From positions 558,001-622,000 of the forward strand of contig JARVKI010000010.1 in the NCBI GenBank assembly GCA_036674765.1: a DNA stretch of 64,000 bases, read 5' to 3'. This DNA is from Seiridium cupressi (taxonomy: Eukaryota > Ascomycota > Sordariomycetes > Amphisphaeriales > Sporocadaceae). How positions within the stretch are numbered: position 1 is the first letter of the stretch; each line of letters starts with the position of its first letter. The notes beneath the pieces were generated by a model. It had not been told where the DNA came from. It did not search any database and saw only the letters and a list, made by a program, of their open reading frames with translations. Made by a program: the position numbers and the translations under genes. Below are positions 1-11,328 of the stretch, piece by piece.

Positions 1-2
1 AG

Positions 3-131
3 CGATTGGTTGTCTATGGTCCACGAAAGCTACGCAAGAGGATTTTCCAATTATGGAAAAGCAAGGATGAACTAGAGCCGTTCGTAGATACATCATTTCC
101 TAGTACGAAGAAAGCGCTGCCGAATGGTTAA
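3..131 (+). CDS. possible C-terminal end of a gene entering from the left edge
   Basis: One forward frame is open from the window edge to TAA at 129-131 and encodes about 42 residues that are basic at first (GPRKLRKR) and end in ALPNG. The other two forward frames stop slightly earlier. The amino-acid mix is protein-like but too short to assign to a family. It could equally be chance open sequence; nothing else in the first 2.4 kb looks coding. Confidence 0.25.
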   Translation, partial: RLVVYGPRKLRKRIFQLWKSKDELEPFVDTSFPSTKKALPNG

Positions 132-2429
132 GCGCACCACCTACTGGACCGTCTCGACGTGGGCTATCCAGCTTCACTCCAAATCATCCAGTACGAATTT
201 CTCGCAAGCCTAGTATGTTAGTTTAGTTATGACGAAAGAAGGTTGTAGTTCATGATTTGAGCCGCGCCAAGTGAAAGCAACACTATACTGAACCAGGAAC
301 CAGGAACCATGAACCATGAAATTGCGGCCTGGTAAGCCCCTGCCTATGGCGCACGAACCAACATGAAGAACTGATCACGAAGCTCAACGATGATTATAAG
401 CTGGTACGATAGGTACGGTCCGATTCTTACTTGCTTGCTTGCCTGCGTACCTATAGACACAAGCCACCGCAACTTGAATCATAAGCCACAGGCCCACTTC
501 AGCCACATATCCACTGTCATGCGGACATCCCTCCCTGTCCCCTTCAGTATGTCAACCCTTTCATCGAAAAAAGTGAAAACGTAATGGACTATGTAGAGAG
601 TCCAATTATCATACCTTTCGCGCTTGCGATCAAGGCTGATAACTGAGTCCTTTCTATAGGCACCAAGTTCGAATCTACTGTACCGGATGGAGAACAGCAT
701 GGGCGCCACTCCGGCTTCCCCAGAAATCGGACGGCTAGCTGCTAGCGCAGGAACAATCGCGGAAAGCCACAGAACCCCTGGCAATCGCCTAGAACGGGAA
801 AAGGCAAGTTCCGCAGCTATGAAACCCGTGGCTGGCCCATGACTGCGGAGGGGTCTCGCGATAACCGAAAGTTAGAGAGTCTGGCAGCAAGGAGAGAATA
901 GGAATCCGCAGAGTGCGACTAAGCCTGTTTGTAAACTATCATCATCCGACTCGGTCTAGACGCTCACAGACTTTCTTCATCTCTTTTTTTTTTTTTTACC
1001 TTTCGCAAAGGAAGATCCTTCGGTGATGGGGCTATCAGCCAAGGAAAACGGGGCCGGGATGTTGGTGTGATTACGTCTTTATGCACCGGCAGTCCTTGTC
1101 AGCTCCAGCGGCGTTCAAAGCAAGGGGGTTTTCAAGGCTATCCAGCAGCCAGATAGAGCACCGAGCCAGTTCAGTAGCTAGTGCAAATGTGCGCTTACAT
1201 ACCAGATACAAACAATATGGCAGTGGTAAGGAGCTGGGAGCTGCCAGCTGCTTGACTCGTGCATCGCTTGGTCCCCCGAGATCTGCGAGTTGGGTGGCCG
1301 TTTTTGAGATAGGGTACCTCCTGCAGCTGTAAGGGTCACCCTCGAGTACTTGAGACACTTGCCCTGAATCGCCTTTGGATGCGTCAGCAACGAGAGCATG
1401 AAGCTGGTTTCGTGGATTGGCGCCCGACGCGGCCGACAGACTCCTCTGCATGACTGCTTCTGATAGCGAGAAGACGCGGATTGGAGCCGGACCTGGGTGT
1501 CTTGGAAGCACAGGCCGCTTCCCGCAACCTTGGAATGGTCTGTGGTGAAAATGGTGCATCCATGTCTCTCTGCTCAGTGGCTTGCCCCCCTGGTCTCCAG
1601 CGCTCTAGCCTCTGATTGCCTCTGGTTCGTCCTCTAGCTCCTCCCACCTTGGAATCAGTGGAGGGCCCGAGTCGGGCGGTGCTGGTTGTGCCTCGTGCTT
1701 TGAGTGGGGAGCTGATTCCTCTCCACTCGCCTTTGCCGGCCAATTGAGATCCTGGTCCGCAATGTTTCAAGAGACTCCTTTTGATGAAATGCTGTCCCCA
1801 TTCTAATCCCTCCCCCTGTCTGTCAATTGAAATTCGCTCCAAGTTTGCCGGCGATCACGCTCAAGGCGACGGGAAATTTTTGTCGTCTGTCACCTAAAGG
1901 CTACCCGTGAAGACATGCTTCTTGTTCCTTCAGTTGCGTAACTAGCATCACGTAGTCGGCGCAGTCCGGGTTTTGTTTGTTTACCATTCGGGTCATTCGT
2001 TCACTTATTATACCACGCATTCATATTCATTCTCCTCTTCAGCCGTAGCGCAACGCAGGGCCACCCGTCAGCCTCAATTCCTGCTAAAAACGTCGGTCAT
2101 CGAAAGGCCCCAAAAGTGGGAATTCCGGCACTGAAGCAGCACCCAGCCCCTTTGCGACACCCGGCACGTCCAAACCGGCCAAACACCGCAGCGCAATCCG
2201 TCGTCACCGTCACAGTAACCAATTCCCCATCGAGTGAGCAAGTGCCGGGAGATCGATTGCTCAGGACTGGCAGAAAGGACAGGGAGCAGGAGACTAAGGC
2301 ATCGCCTCGCTGTACAGCAAGCGTCCGCCCTACCGCTCCAGCCCGACCCACCGCGTTTATTTCAATCTTGGGAAACCCCGATCACTACACATTGATGATA
2401 CGATTTTGGTACTGGAAAAGCGGCCCAAG
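132..2429. other. intergenic region, no convincing gene
   Basis: This stretch of 2.3 kb has several overlapping open frames on both strands, but none has a recognisable family, consistent codon choice or paired splice sites. It holds a short tandem repeat of a 7-mer (GAACCAG/GAACCAT) near 292-320 and a T12 run near 986-997. The right part is pyrimidine-rich and is probably the promoter and leader of the Tea4-like gene that begins at 2430. Confidence 0.6.
292..320. repeat. short tandem 7-mer repeat
   Basis: Four imperfect copies of GAACCAG/GAACCAT lie in a row. It is a simple micro-repeat with no evident function. Confidence 0.6.
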
Positions 2430-5400
2430 ATGACGAGACCGCATATCATCCGCGCCGGTACGTCTTGATACGTTGATCGCTTCGACCCCTGCACCGCATT
2501 CTTGGGAGCGGGCAATGGAGGATTGATCCCTGGCCCAACTTCATCCTCACGCCACCTGTTCCGTATTGCCATCCGCACTTGTCCTCCTCATGACCACTAG
2601 CTCACGCATCTCTCTAACATAGACTCCATCGATCTGCAAGATCACGACACTCCTTCGGCGAAAGACCATAAATCCTCCACTGGCAACCAGATTGTCAATG
2701 GCCAGTCACTAGGATCGCACCAAGCTGAGACCCTTCGCGAAGTAGCCGCAGAGACCAAGGAGGACAGAAGGGTCTCATGGACGAATGGTGACATCGGCGA
2801 CATCCAACAGTACGTCGACGACGGCAAAATGCAGCAGCAGGACGCCCTGGCAATCGCCCAGAATGGAGGAACCACTGTTTCGGACGATGGCGATATGGAC
2901 GACGATGACGACTTGGACGATGACATGATGGACAAGATCTCGAGCTCTCCTTCGATTGAAGATGGTGAGGACACCCCCAAGCTGCCTGTTCCCTGGCCAG
3001 CACGCGTCGATTCTCTACGCAATCAACCTTCGCCCACACGTTCTCCGGTGTCTAGCGAACCGAGATCATCCTCGCCGTACCTTGAACGGCCGGAATACCT
3101 GCCCCTCCCTTTACGTCTTCCCAACAAGCAGTCAAGCAAGGCTTCTGCTCCAGTAATAGCTTCGTGTCATCATCTCGCTGGTGAGTATCCTGGACCGAAC
3201 CGAGACGAAAGTAGCGACGACGTTTTTGGCGATCGCCAGCCCGACGATGAACCATCGAACTAGGAGACCGATGATTCAGAAGGGCCTCAGACGAGTCTAG
3301 GAAGAGCCCAAGAAAACTACACGGAACGGCAAGAACACGAACACGAGAACCTTCGCATAGCCGCCTGCAATGACGATGCCACATCGGTGTCCTCGTCGAG
3401 CACCGGAACAATTGAGGCCATTCTGGACGAATTGAACGAACCCAACCAGCCCATTTCGCCATACGATTTTCTCATACCCTACGACGCTTCAGATGATGAC
3501 GACGATGACTTTCCTTTAAAAGACGATTCCAACTTTGTTGATTCTGGTTGGGGTGGCGAGTGCTTACAAGATTTAGAGGACATCGACTTCGAGTTCGTCT
3601 ACGCTCTCCACACATTCGTCGCGACCGTTGAAGGCCAAGCGAATGCCACGAAGGGAGATACCATGGTACTTCTCGACGACAGCAATAGCTACTGGTGGCT
3701 TGTCAGGGTTGTGAAAGACAGTAGTATTGGTAGGTGCTTATTCGAGATCATAGGTCTTGGGCCAAAAATTAACTCAAAACTCAGGGTATCTACCGGCAGA
3801 GCATATCGAGACTCCGACTGAGAGGCTAGCTCGACTCAACAAGCATAGGAACATCGATCTCTCGCAAACAATGCTAGGGGACACGGCAGAAAAGAGCAAA
3901 AGTACACTCAAGACGGCAATGCGTCGGAGAAAGAAGACAGTCACATTCACAGCACCTACTTATGTTGAAGCATCTGATAACGATTACTCTACTGAGGAGG
4001 AGGATGATGCCGAGGGTGATGCACTAGGTCAGCAACAAGCAACGCAGCAGCAGCAGCAACAGCAGGGACAACAGCAAGCCCAGCAAGCGGTTATCGAAGA
4101 GGCTGTAGAAGATGAGTCTGCTAAAGTGGAGCCCTTAAAGCCTCGCTCGCAAAAACAAGTCAGGATTGATCCCGCTACGGGCGAAGAAAAGGAGGAGATT
4201 GGTGTGAACGGCTCCGAGAATAGGCCTAGCGACGAGATATTCGATGGCCGATCGGAAACCAGGAGCAGGACCACGAAAAATGGAACGGTCAGAAACACGG
4301 ACTCTTTCTTCAAGGACGAGACGGTCGAAACCAAGAAGATCAGCCTTACGCCAAATCTTTTGCGGGATGATGACACGCGAGATTCCAATTCCCTTGACTC
4401 CCAGGGTTTGCGGCAACGCCCCAGCTTCGATCGTTTGGAAAAAGAACTGGTTTCAGATAAGCAAAAGAAGAAGGAGAAAGACAAGAAGGAAAAGGAGAAG
4501 AAGCCGAGCGCCATTCGGAGTTTGTTTTCACGCAAGGACAAGAAGAAAAAGACTGATGATGACGATGACTCATTTGGCAAGCGATCCTTGGATGCAAGTA
4601 TCGAGGGACCCGAGGAAGACTCCAAGCCAACTGAGGTCGACTCGTCACCGGATAAGGCCGCAGGACCTCAAAGGAATACGAGCAAGCTCCAGAAGCAGCA
4701 GCCGAGGGGCGAACGTTCTCCCACGAGGAAGACCAGCAATGCGAAAGACACGCAGTTATCTGCCCTGGAGGCCGTCCAGTCTTTGGCACAGTCCGGAAAG
4801 AGCAGTGACGCACCAAACGGCCCTCCGGTTTCCCTTAGAATGGTGGAATCGGAGCCATTGGAAGCCTCGGACAGGTCACCACCCAAGGACGAAAAATCCA
4901 AGATGTCCAAGATACTACACCCTACCGAAGGCAAGCCACCCAAGGTCAGCAAAGCAAAATCTAGGGTCGAGCTGGATGACTTCGACTCCTCGGACGAGGC
5001 CGAACCTGTTGCTGCTCCAGAACCAACCAGGGCAGCGCCTACGCCTGAGGCCGTTCAGAGGCAACCGACCGAAGAGCAGCAGCTACGACCTACGTTGCCA
5101 GGGTCGTACCCAGACAGCTACCTAGGCACGCAACCACCTGCTCCTCAACAAGCCACTCAAACCGGACCGTCGCTACAGCCCTCGGAGAGACTGTCAGAAT
5201 CGCCTGTTCAAGTATCGCCAGTCACATCGTCCAATCCTCCTGCTCTCATGGGTGACACTTCAAGCCAGGAAGACCGATCATCACCAATATCATCGTCGCC
5301 GTCGCCTGAATTAGTAGAGGGCCGTGGCCACCAGAACCAAGATTCCATGACGTCGACGTCAGCTGCGGGTACTGCAACATGGAACGACTCAAACCTGCGG

Positions 5401-5659
5401 GCCTTCTTTGACTCTAGCTCCGAAATTCGGGATCTTCTTACAGTCGTTTACGACAAAACCGATGTACCGCCTGCTGGCCCAGATCACCCTGTCGTTGGTA
5501 CGCTATTCAAGGAGCAGAATGCCAAATTGGCAGAGATCACCTCGGTAAGTTGGCCGTGACCTTTAACTGCAGGAGATAAGCTAACAGGCCGCACAGCAAC
5601 TGGACAATATGCTGGGTGACTGGCTCGCTCGAAAGCAGCGTCTCCGGGGTACCGTTTAA
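2430..5659 (+). pseudogene. Tea4/Bud14-like SH3 polarity protein with an internal in-frame TAG
   Basis: Reading frame assembled as 2430-2457, 2623-3729, 3785-5544 and 5597-5659, about 985 codons. The SH3 domain (about residues 334-395, FVYALHTF ... YWWLVRV ... GYLPAEHIET) is split by the 55-nt intron 3730-3784 exactly as needed to keep frame. Known Tea4 (fission yeast) and Bud14 (budding yeast) proteins act at cell tips with PP1 phosphatase; here KTVTF at residues 429-433 fits the PP1-docking RVxF pattern. A polyQ tract follows at roughly 461-485, then a long charged, Ser/Pro-rich disordered tail. Oddity: codon 223 (3261-3263) is TAG, while the frame on both sides stays open and acidic. Either this is a nonsense allele or sequencing error, or an unrecognised intron (perfect GTGAGT at 3181, frame-keeping acceptors at 3279 or 3300) removes it. 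Typed as pseudogene only because of this stop; an intact spliced gene is equally possible. Confidence 0.75.
4029..4106 (+). repeat. CAG/CAA repeat coding for polyglutamine in the Tea4-like gene
   Basis: An interrupted run of CAG and CAA codons gives a Gln-rich stretch with only Ala, Thr and Gly breaks. It is coding and in frame, and is a likely site of length variation among strains. Confidence 0.8.
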
Positions 5660-6543
5660 ACAATTGTTATCATATGCGACGTCGCATTTGATGCTCCTAC
5701 ATGAGCCATCAGTCATAGGTTCTCTAACAGCGGAGCTGGACACTCACTTTCGTCATTTCTCATTTTCTTTTTCTTTCACTTGAGTCCTCATTCCATGCAA
5801 GTGAACTGGCGTACCGGGGGCCTCAATGGATACTACGGGGACTAGGTTGGGGCTGAAACAAGATATACCACGGACACTCGGATCCGGCTTTCGAATTCTT
5901 CTTCTTTTCTTCTTGTTTAGAGACCAATGAGTCGATGACTGTATTTCTGGCATGGCACGAACGAGGGTGGATTGGGGTCTTTTTGTGTCAGCCTCCCATC
6001 TTCATTCTTAGGAGGGCCTTGTACGCGATACCATGAACAAAATGGGCAGGTGCCCAGTGTCGGCAATTGGGTCAGGACGGAGAGGGACGTGTAGCATACG
6101 TCGTACATAGCAACAGAGCTGTATATATTGTTGTTGCTTCACATATGGTCCACCCACAATGACAAGGCCAATTGCATAAGCTAGTCTGTCTTGAATAGTC
6201 TATCAACTTTCCAAGAAATCTCGTCCCTAATCTCCATCAAACGAACGGGTTATATGTAATAAGGGTTTCGTAGGTAATTCCTGTAAAGGTCATCTCACTT
6301 CTAGTCGTCTGCTGGATGTAATGGGTGAAGTCAGGCTAGATTTGGCGTGGCTGCTATGACTGGAAATGATCACAGAAGAACATTTTGGGTGACAAAATCA
6401 GTAGGCTCAAGATGTGTGCACAAGATGGTCAAGGAAGATTACTTGAATGGTTGGAAGTCTGTTTCGATTGTAAAGAGCTGTAGTATGTGAGCCACATATT
6501 CGGGTGGTTAATATACCAGGCCAACGGTCAGGTTCAACATGAA

Positions 6544-6589
6544 TTGGCTCCTGATCACATGCTGGTCCTATGGCATGATCAGGAGCCAA
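6544..6589. repeat. perfect 14-bp inverted repeat (hairpin)
   Basis: TTGGCTCCTGATCA (6544-6557) is followed after 18 nt by its exact reverse complement (6576-6589). Three more pairs (TGC/GCA) can form inside after a 2-nt bulge, leaving a loop of about 10 nt. It lies in non-coding DNA. No flanking target-site duplication is obvious, so a mobile-element origin is not supported. It could form an RNA stem-loop or cruciform. Confidence 0.8.
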
Positions 6590-7522
6590 CTCATTGATAT
6601 TTTTGTCGGTTGCAAGTTCGAATACGCTTTGCGTCTTGGCGTGTGCTCCCTGATTCCTTTCTGTTGTCATCTCTCTGTCTTCTTTAATGCAAGCAACCCA
6701 TTTTCCCTGCCCCCTGATCTCTCACGCTTCCCTAGTTAGGGGCCTCTTTGTTTTATTATCATGCCTGAGATATTCCTGGTAATTCCAAGTCAAAGCCTCA
6801 ATGGACATGATCAAAAGTTTTTCTTTGATGGGTGAAACACCCTCGGAGTTCTATGCCTAAGAGGATGGGAGACCCCGTGCAGTGCTTGAACAAATTCTTG
6901 GAGACTCTTATGTTCACATGAGCTCGTACAGGCAATATTACAATGCCAGCCTGACATATTCGTCACGAGCTATTAGCAAGAGTGCATTGTAGTATTCCAG
7001 CAGACTGGTTTTGCTGTATAACGAGAGAGTTACATAAGAATTAAAAGATCTTGCAGCACAAGGTGACAGAGCTATCCTGTGGTGTGCTGACGAAGGAGAA
7101 ATTTTATTAGAACCCTCACAAGGAGTAGCTCGCTCTTGTGGCCAGAGAATTTAGCATATTTCTCTATTTAGAAACGCTTTGCAGTCACCAAGTCAGCTCG
7201 GCGGCAGTTGCCTTGAAAATGTCGCAACTTGCCCATCGGTGATCAATTTCTGGTGGTGAAGAGTGTATTTGCAAGCTTACCCCATCCGTCTTTGCTCCAC
7301 GGTTGCTATAAATTCAAAATTCATCCCGGAGGCAGGTGCGATTCTCAACAATCGTGGTAGTTTCAGGTGGATATAATTTATAGAAGCAGCTGGCTTCCAG
7401 TATCGTAGTGAGCCATCCCAAATACAACAGCTTTACATCTCAGTCCGGCAACGCAACGCAAGCAGACACTCACCCAGTCCTGCTATAGATCAATTCCAGT
7501 TCATTGAGCAAATCAGTCATCG

Positions 7523-7549
7523 ATGCCCTCGATGATCATCTTGCCGTAA
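7523..7549 (+). promoter_or_regulatory. possible 8-codon upstream ORF
   Basis: ATG at 7523 opens an 8-codon frame ending in TAA at 7547-7549, about 70 nt before the ATG of the orphan gene at 7619. If it lies in the transcript it could lower translation. Transcript start is unknown. Confidence 0.3.
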
Positions 7550-7618
7550 CTTGTCATTCCAAAGAACCAACGGATAGCATCAGCTTCTTTGGCCCTACGG
7601 GAACACATTGTTCGCAAA

Positions 7619-8125
7619 ATGTCCGCTCCGGAACTTACTGCGCTCAAGCTGTTGTTTACGCAGATCGATTCAAGTGCTACATACGACCAACTCCCGTGGG
7701 ATCAGCGACAAGCTGTTATCAAGTATCTTGAGGCGCACAAAGATGTCCCGATCCAGAACCTGGAGCGAAGGAAGGAGGACAATGTGCTTCGCGATCCACA
7801 GCGCTCGATTTTCTCTGGCGCGCTTGACACTCCGCGAGCAAAGTTCGACAGTTTGCAGCGAACTGTCATTGCGGGAAGCGAGTCTGATGAGAAGCTGCGT
7901 AAGATGCGGGAGGCACGTGAGCTCTTGGCCAGCAAGGAAGCGGGCCAGAAGAGTCTTAACTGGCTGTTCACTGGAGATGATGACAAGGTCTTGACGAACG
8001 ATCTCACGAGCCAGCAAGACGACATGGAAATTGAGGAACTGCGCCGTAAATTGGAGGGAATCATGGTAGCACAGGAGGGGTCACATGCCGACATTGACAC
8101 GCCCATGAATGACGCGCTTGAGTGA
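7619..8125 (+). CDS. small charged orphan protein (168 aa)
   Basis: Single exon with ATG at 7619; the same frame has an earlier non-ATG extension to 7589 that I do not use. The product (MSAPELTALKLLF...) is hydrophilic, rich in Glu, Arg and Lys, and probably mainly helical, with a heptad-like stretch around DEKLRKMREARELLASKE and another near MEIEELRRKLEGIM that could form coiled coils. There is no signal peptide or membrane segment. I recognise no family. Codon use and the regular helical pattern support a real gene. A short upstream ORF (7523-7549) may precede it in the leader. Confidence 0.6.
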   Translation: MSAPELTALKLLFTQIDSSATYDQLPWDQRQAVIKYLEAHKDVPIQNLERRKEDNVLRDPQRSIFSGALDTPRAKFDSLQRTVIAGSESDEKLRKMREARELLASKEAGQKSLNWLFTGDDDKVLTNDLTSQQDDMEIEELRRKLEGIMVAQEGSHADIDTPMNDALE

Positions 8126-8666
8126 GAAAGGAGAGTTTAGGTGGGGGGCAAAGATTGATCGAAATGTACATGTATGTTAGGGGGAGATCGGTGTTAAATA
8201 AGGCAAACACGTCAAGGCATGGATGGAGCAATGCATCAGTTTACAAAATCAGGAATTATGAGAGCCCCTCGCTTTTCATAGGATTGACCATGTTGGTTTT
8301 GGAGATCTTTGGAACAACCAAGGCGTCTTCAGATCAAAATGTCATATGATATGTGAACCAACTGCATACCGTGGAAGTTACTGTGATTTGGATCGCTTAT
8401 CAATGCAACCAACATCCCAGAAAATAGTGGCGCAATATGTAACTATGCAGATGTGTCATGCATATATGTTCCAACAGCATGGTAAATCGGCCGTATCCAG
8501 TAAAGAGCGGCTGCACGCAAAGCGAGAATGGTTGCAAAGGGTCAGGATGCAGGGCCCCTCCCCGTCACTACATCTGTTACTCCAGTGTCTTTAAATTACA
8601 TTTAAGCCACCGCTGGTTGTGCACTGCACCAGTCTATGTCTATCCATCAGTTCCACACTCGAAATT
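8126..8666. other. intergenic region, 541 bp
   Basis: Holds the 3' end of the orphan gene and the promoter/leader of the methyltransferase gene. I see no further gene or repeat. Confidence 0.6.
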
Positions 8667-10308
8667 ATGTCCCAGTACCCGCCACCCGAAGGCGAATGGC
8701 CTACATACGCGCCTGTGATAAGTCCATCGGATGTAGCCATCGAATCGGAAGACGGTGATGTTGCTTCGGAGCGACCGCCTCAGGGTCGCCAACATTCGAA
8801 CTCGATCCCCGATTCGACACAGGCCACGTGGTACCCCCGAGTGCCGCTCCCTTCCGAGCTTCTCGAGTCGTACCAGCCCCCCGCGCATCTGTCCTTTGAG
8901 AATGTGCCCGTAGCTGGCCCAGCCTCCCTTGGCCAGGGTCACGCTCAGTACTCGGAGATATCAACTGCCATGGCGGCCGAACGAGATCCAAACTTCGCGG
9001 CCAGAGCAAACGACCTGATTAACGAGATCCTCGGTCGCGAGTCCAGCGGAACGTCGGTTATTGAACCAGACTCGGTATTGGGCGAATCTGGGCGCCTCTA
9101 TAGCGGCTACCATGAAGGAAAATACTTCTTGCCCAACGATGCGGTAAAACCGACGTGATATTACGCTGGATTTGGATGTGTACACTAACGAGCTCCAGGC
9201 TGAGCAAGATCGCCTCGACCTGCAACATGAGATTTATCGGTTGCTTTTCGATGGATGGTTGGCGTTGGGTATGTCTTTACTTCAAGGCTACAATAACGGG
9301 AGAGCTCAGCCAATTGAATAGCACCCATGTCAAGCCCGCCACGATATGTCCTCGACGTCGGAACAGGCACAGGACTTTGGGCCAAGGAGTTTGCTGAACA
9401 GAATCCGTCGTCCTATGTTATTGGCAGTGACTTGAGCGCCATTCAGCCTGCAACATCTCTGTCAAACCTAGCATTCACCAAAGACGATGCCGAAGACCCG
9501 TGGATATTCCCAGTGCCTGCGTCGAATGCGAGGCCTAGCTATGAAGGATATCAGCAACAAACCGCACAGTTCATTTCATTCGATTACGTGCACCTACGGC
9601 TGATGTTTACGTGTTTCAACGATACCAGGGCAGTCATCAAACATGCCTTCGACAATCTCGCGCCTCTGGGGTGGTTAGAGTTCCAGGATATGGGACCGGA
9701 AATAGAGCAAGCCAATCCAAACTTTACAGGTAAGCAAATATTCTCTCACGTCAGTGTGGCACCCTTCTCATGACAATTTGAAGGGGACGCTCTCAAACGA
9801 TGGGGTGAAAGCTGTGCACGAGGAGCTCTGAACCTCGGACGTGATCTAACCGTGACGAGGAAGTACAAGAAATGGTTAGAGGAAGCCGGATGTAAATCAT
9901 CACTCGCCGTCCTTCCAAACAAGCTCTGATTGGAAATTTTAGTCGTCGAGGTTAGGGAGACTCGATTCGTGCTCCCCGTGCACCAATGGATGGAAGACCC
10001 CAAGTTTAAAGAAATCGGGCGCTTCAACCAGCGGAATATGATGGATGGAGTCCGTGGAGGTGGCTGGATGATGCTCAAAGCAGCGGGCATGACACCGAAC
10101 GAGATTGAGGATCTAACGTCTCAGGTACGCAAGGAGTTGCAAACCGAAAGCAATCATTCCTACTGCTATGTGTAAGTCATAGTTTAGTTGACGGGTCTAG
10201 GAACTCATACTGAAAATTATACCTAGTTACGTCGTTTATGGGCAGAAACCTCTTGCGGGCGAGGGAGCTTCGTCTCTTCCAACGGGACCATTTAGCAGAA
10301 ACACATAG
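8667..10308 (+). CDS. LaeA/UMTA-like SAM-dependent methyltransferase
   Basis: Six exons: 8667-9143, 9199-9268, 9322-9729, 9784-9891, 9943-10171 and 10227-10308, with introns of 51-55 nt; phases agree throughout and give 457 aa. SAM-binding motif I is clear: YVLDVGTGTGLWAKEFAE, followed by the acidic residue of GSDLSAIQP, then FDYVHLRLMF and LAPLGWLEFQDM, as in the large fungal family of LaeA-like methyltransferases (often labelled UMTA or TAM domain). The first ~150 residues are Pro/Ser-rich and disordered. Members of this family are numerous per genome; LaeA itself is a global regulator of secondary metabolism, but this copy should be called LaeA-like only. No biosynthetic backbone gene lies nearby. 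The ATG at 8667 is preferred; an upstream in-frame extension lacks a better start. Confidence 0.85.
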
Positions 10309-10678
10309 TTGAGTCTAGGAAGAGAGCGAAATAGCGTTATTTGTTTTTGGAAGGTTTACACCGCCCGCAGCCTTCAATTCCACAATTGAGCAGATTCAAT
10401 GCAACCAGCAACGGAGTTAGTGAACCCAGTAGGGGATTGGTCTAGGAAGAAGCGCCAGGTATAATTAAGAGAAGGTTTGCGTAGTTTTTTGGAGCAAGCA
10501 TCCAAGAGATAAATACAGCGCTATCCCGACAGCTTCACCCCTGGCACTTTTCTTTTCGATTCTTCTTAATCCCCAAGGCACTTTCTCTAAAACTGACAGA
10601 AGACCAACCTGAAGATCTCGATATAACTCTTACTTTGCACTCAAACCATTCAACACCATACCTTCGGAAACGCCAAAC
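10309..10678. other. intergenic region, 370 bp
   Basis: Likely 3' UTR of the methyltransferase and the leader of the small membrane protein; the right half is CT- and CA-rich as in many fungal 5' leaders. No other feature seen. Confidence 0.55.
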
Positions 10679-11113
10679 ATGGACGATACAGCAACAACAA
10701 TACTTCTAGTTCTAATTCCTTTTGGTATCACTTACATCATACTTGCATCCTTTTTTGCCGTCTTGCTCTGCCGACGCTACGCCGAACATGTCAAACAGTT
10801 CATGGCGAACAAGCCGATCCTACGCGACGGGGCCGTCCAAGTCATAACTGCAACATTCCTGTGCCTCGTCGCATGGGTTTTCGTCCTTATCTCCTTCTTC
10901 CCATTCTTAATCAGCTACGGTGTCTACAGGCTTATCAAACCTTGTTTGAATGACGATACCAAAACACGTTTTGGCAAAAGGCGTGGTGGGTGGAAGCATA
11001 TCAACCCCAGGTCTGTTGGTGGGACCGATAGACGGGGCGTGGTTGGGGATGCCAATGCCGATGCCGACATTGGATTACCACGGTATACGCTTAGAGTCGA
11101 AAACATCGTATAA
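10679..11113 (+). CDS. small predicted two-span membrane protein (144 aa)
   Basis: Single-exon frame with ATG at 10679 and TAA at 11111-11113. Two strongly hydrophobic stretches, residues about 7-30 (TTILLVLIPFGITYIILASF) and 56-82 (ITATFLCLVAWVFVLISFF), are separated by a basic/polar loop of about 25 residues. The C-terminus is basic, Gly-rich and soluble. I recognise no family. The hydrophobic pattern and a pyrimidine-rich leader support a real gene, probably lineage-specific. It sits beside an MFS transporter relic and another small membrane protein gene, but no shared sequence among them was seen. Confidence 0.55.
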   Translation: MDDTATTILLVLIPFGITYIILASFFAVLLCRRYAEHVKQFMANKPILRDGAVQVITATFLCLVAWVFVLISFFPFLISYGVYRLIKPCLNDDTKTRFGKRRGGWKHINPRSVGGTDRRGVVGDANADADIGLPRYTLRVENIV

Positions 11114-11328
11114 AGTATCATGAGCAAGCTGGCCTCCACAAGACGCAAAGCCGAGCGCGCTGGGACACGGAGCCCGTCACTCTCTATTCAATTTCATGAC
11201 AATCAGGAGAGGGATCATATGTTACACTGAGGGTATTCCAGAAGGAGCTTCCGTGGAATATAACACCACTCAAGTCCACCGAGTCATTCAATTCGTGCTG
11301 TTGCGCTGCCAACATATCCAGGCATCAT

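Larger units (their letters stand above)
5660..7618. other. intergenic region with one strong hairpin
   Basis: No coding frame here is convincing. The left part is the 3' UTR of the Tea4-like gene. The notable element is the inverted repeat at 6544-6589. The right end (about 7400-7618) is probably the promoter and leader of the next gene, and includes a possible 8-codon upstream ORF at 7523-7549. Confidence 0.6.

Noticed and set aside
1071..1842. Overlapping minus-strand frames upstream of the Tea4-like gene
   Set aside because: No ATG with good context plus domain evidence; several frames overlap each other on both strands, as expected by chance in GC-balanced DNA.
7589..7618. Ten-residue N-terminal extension of the orphan at 7619
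   Set aside because: The extension starts at a non-ATG codon; ATG at 7619 is the natural start.
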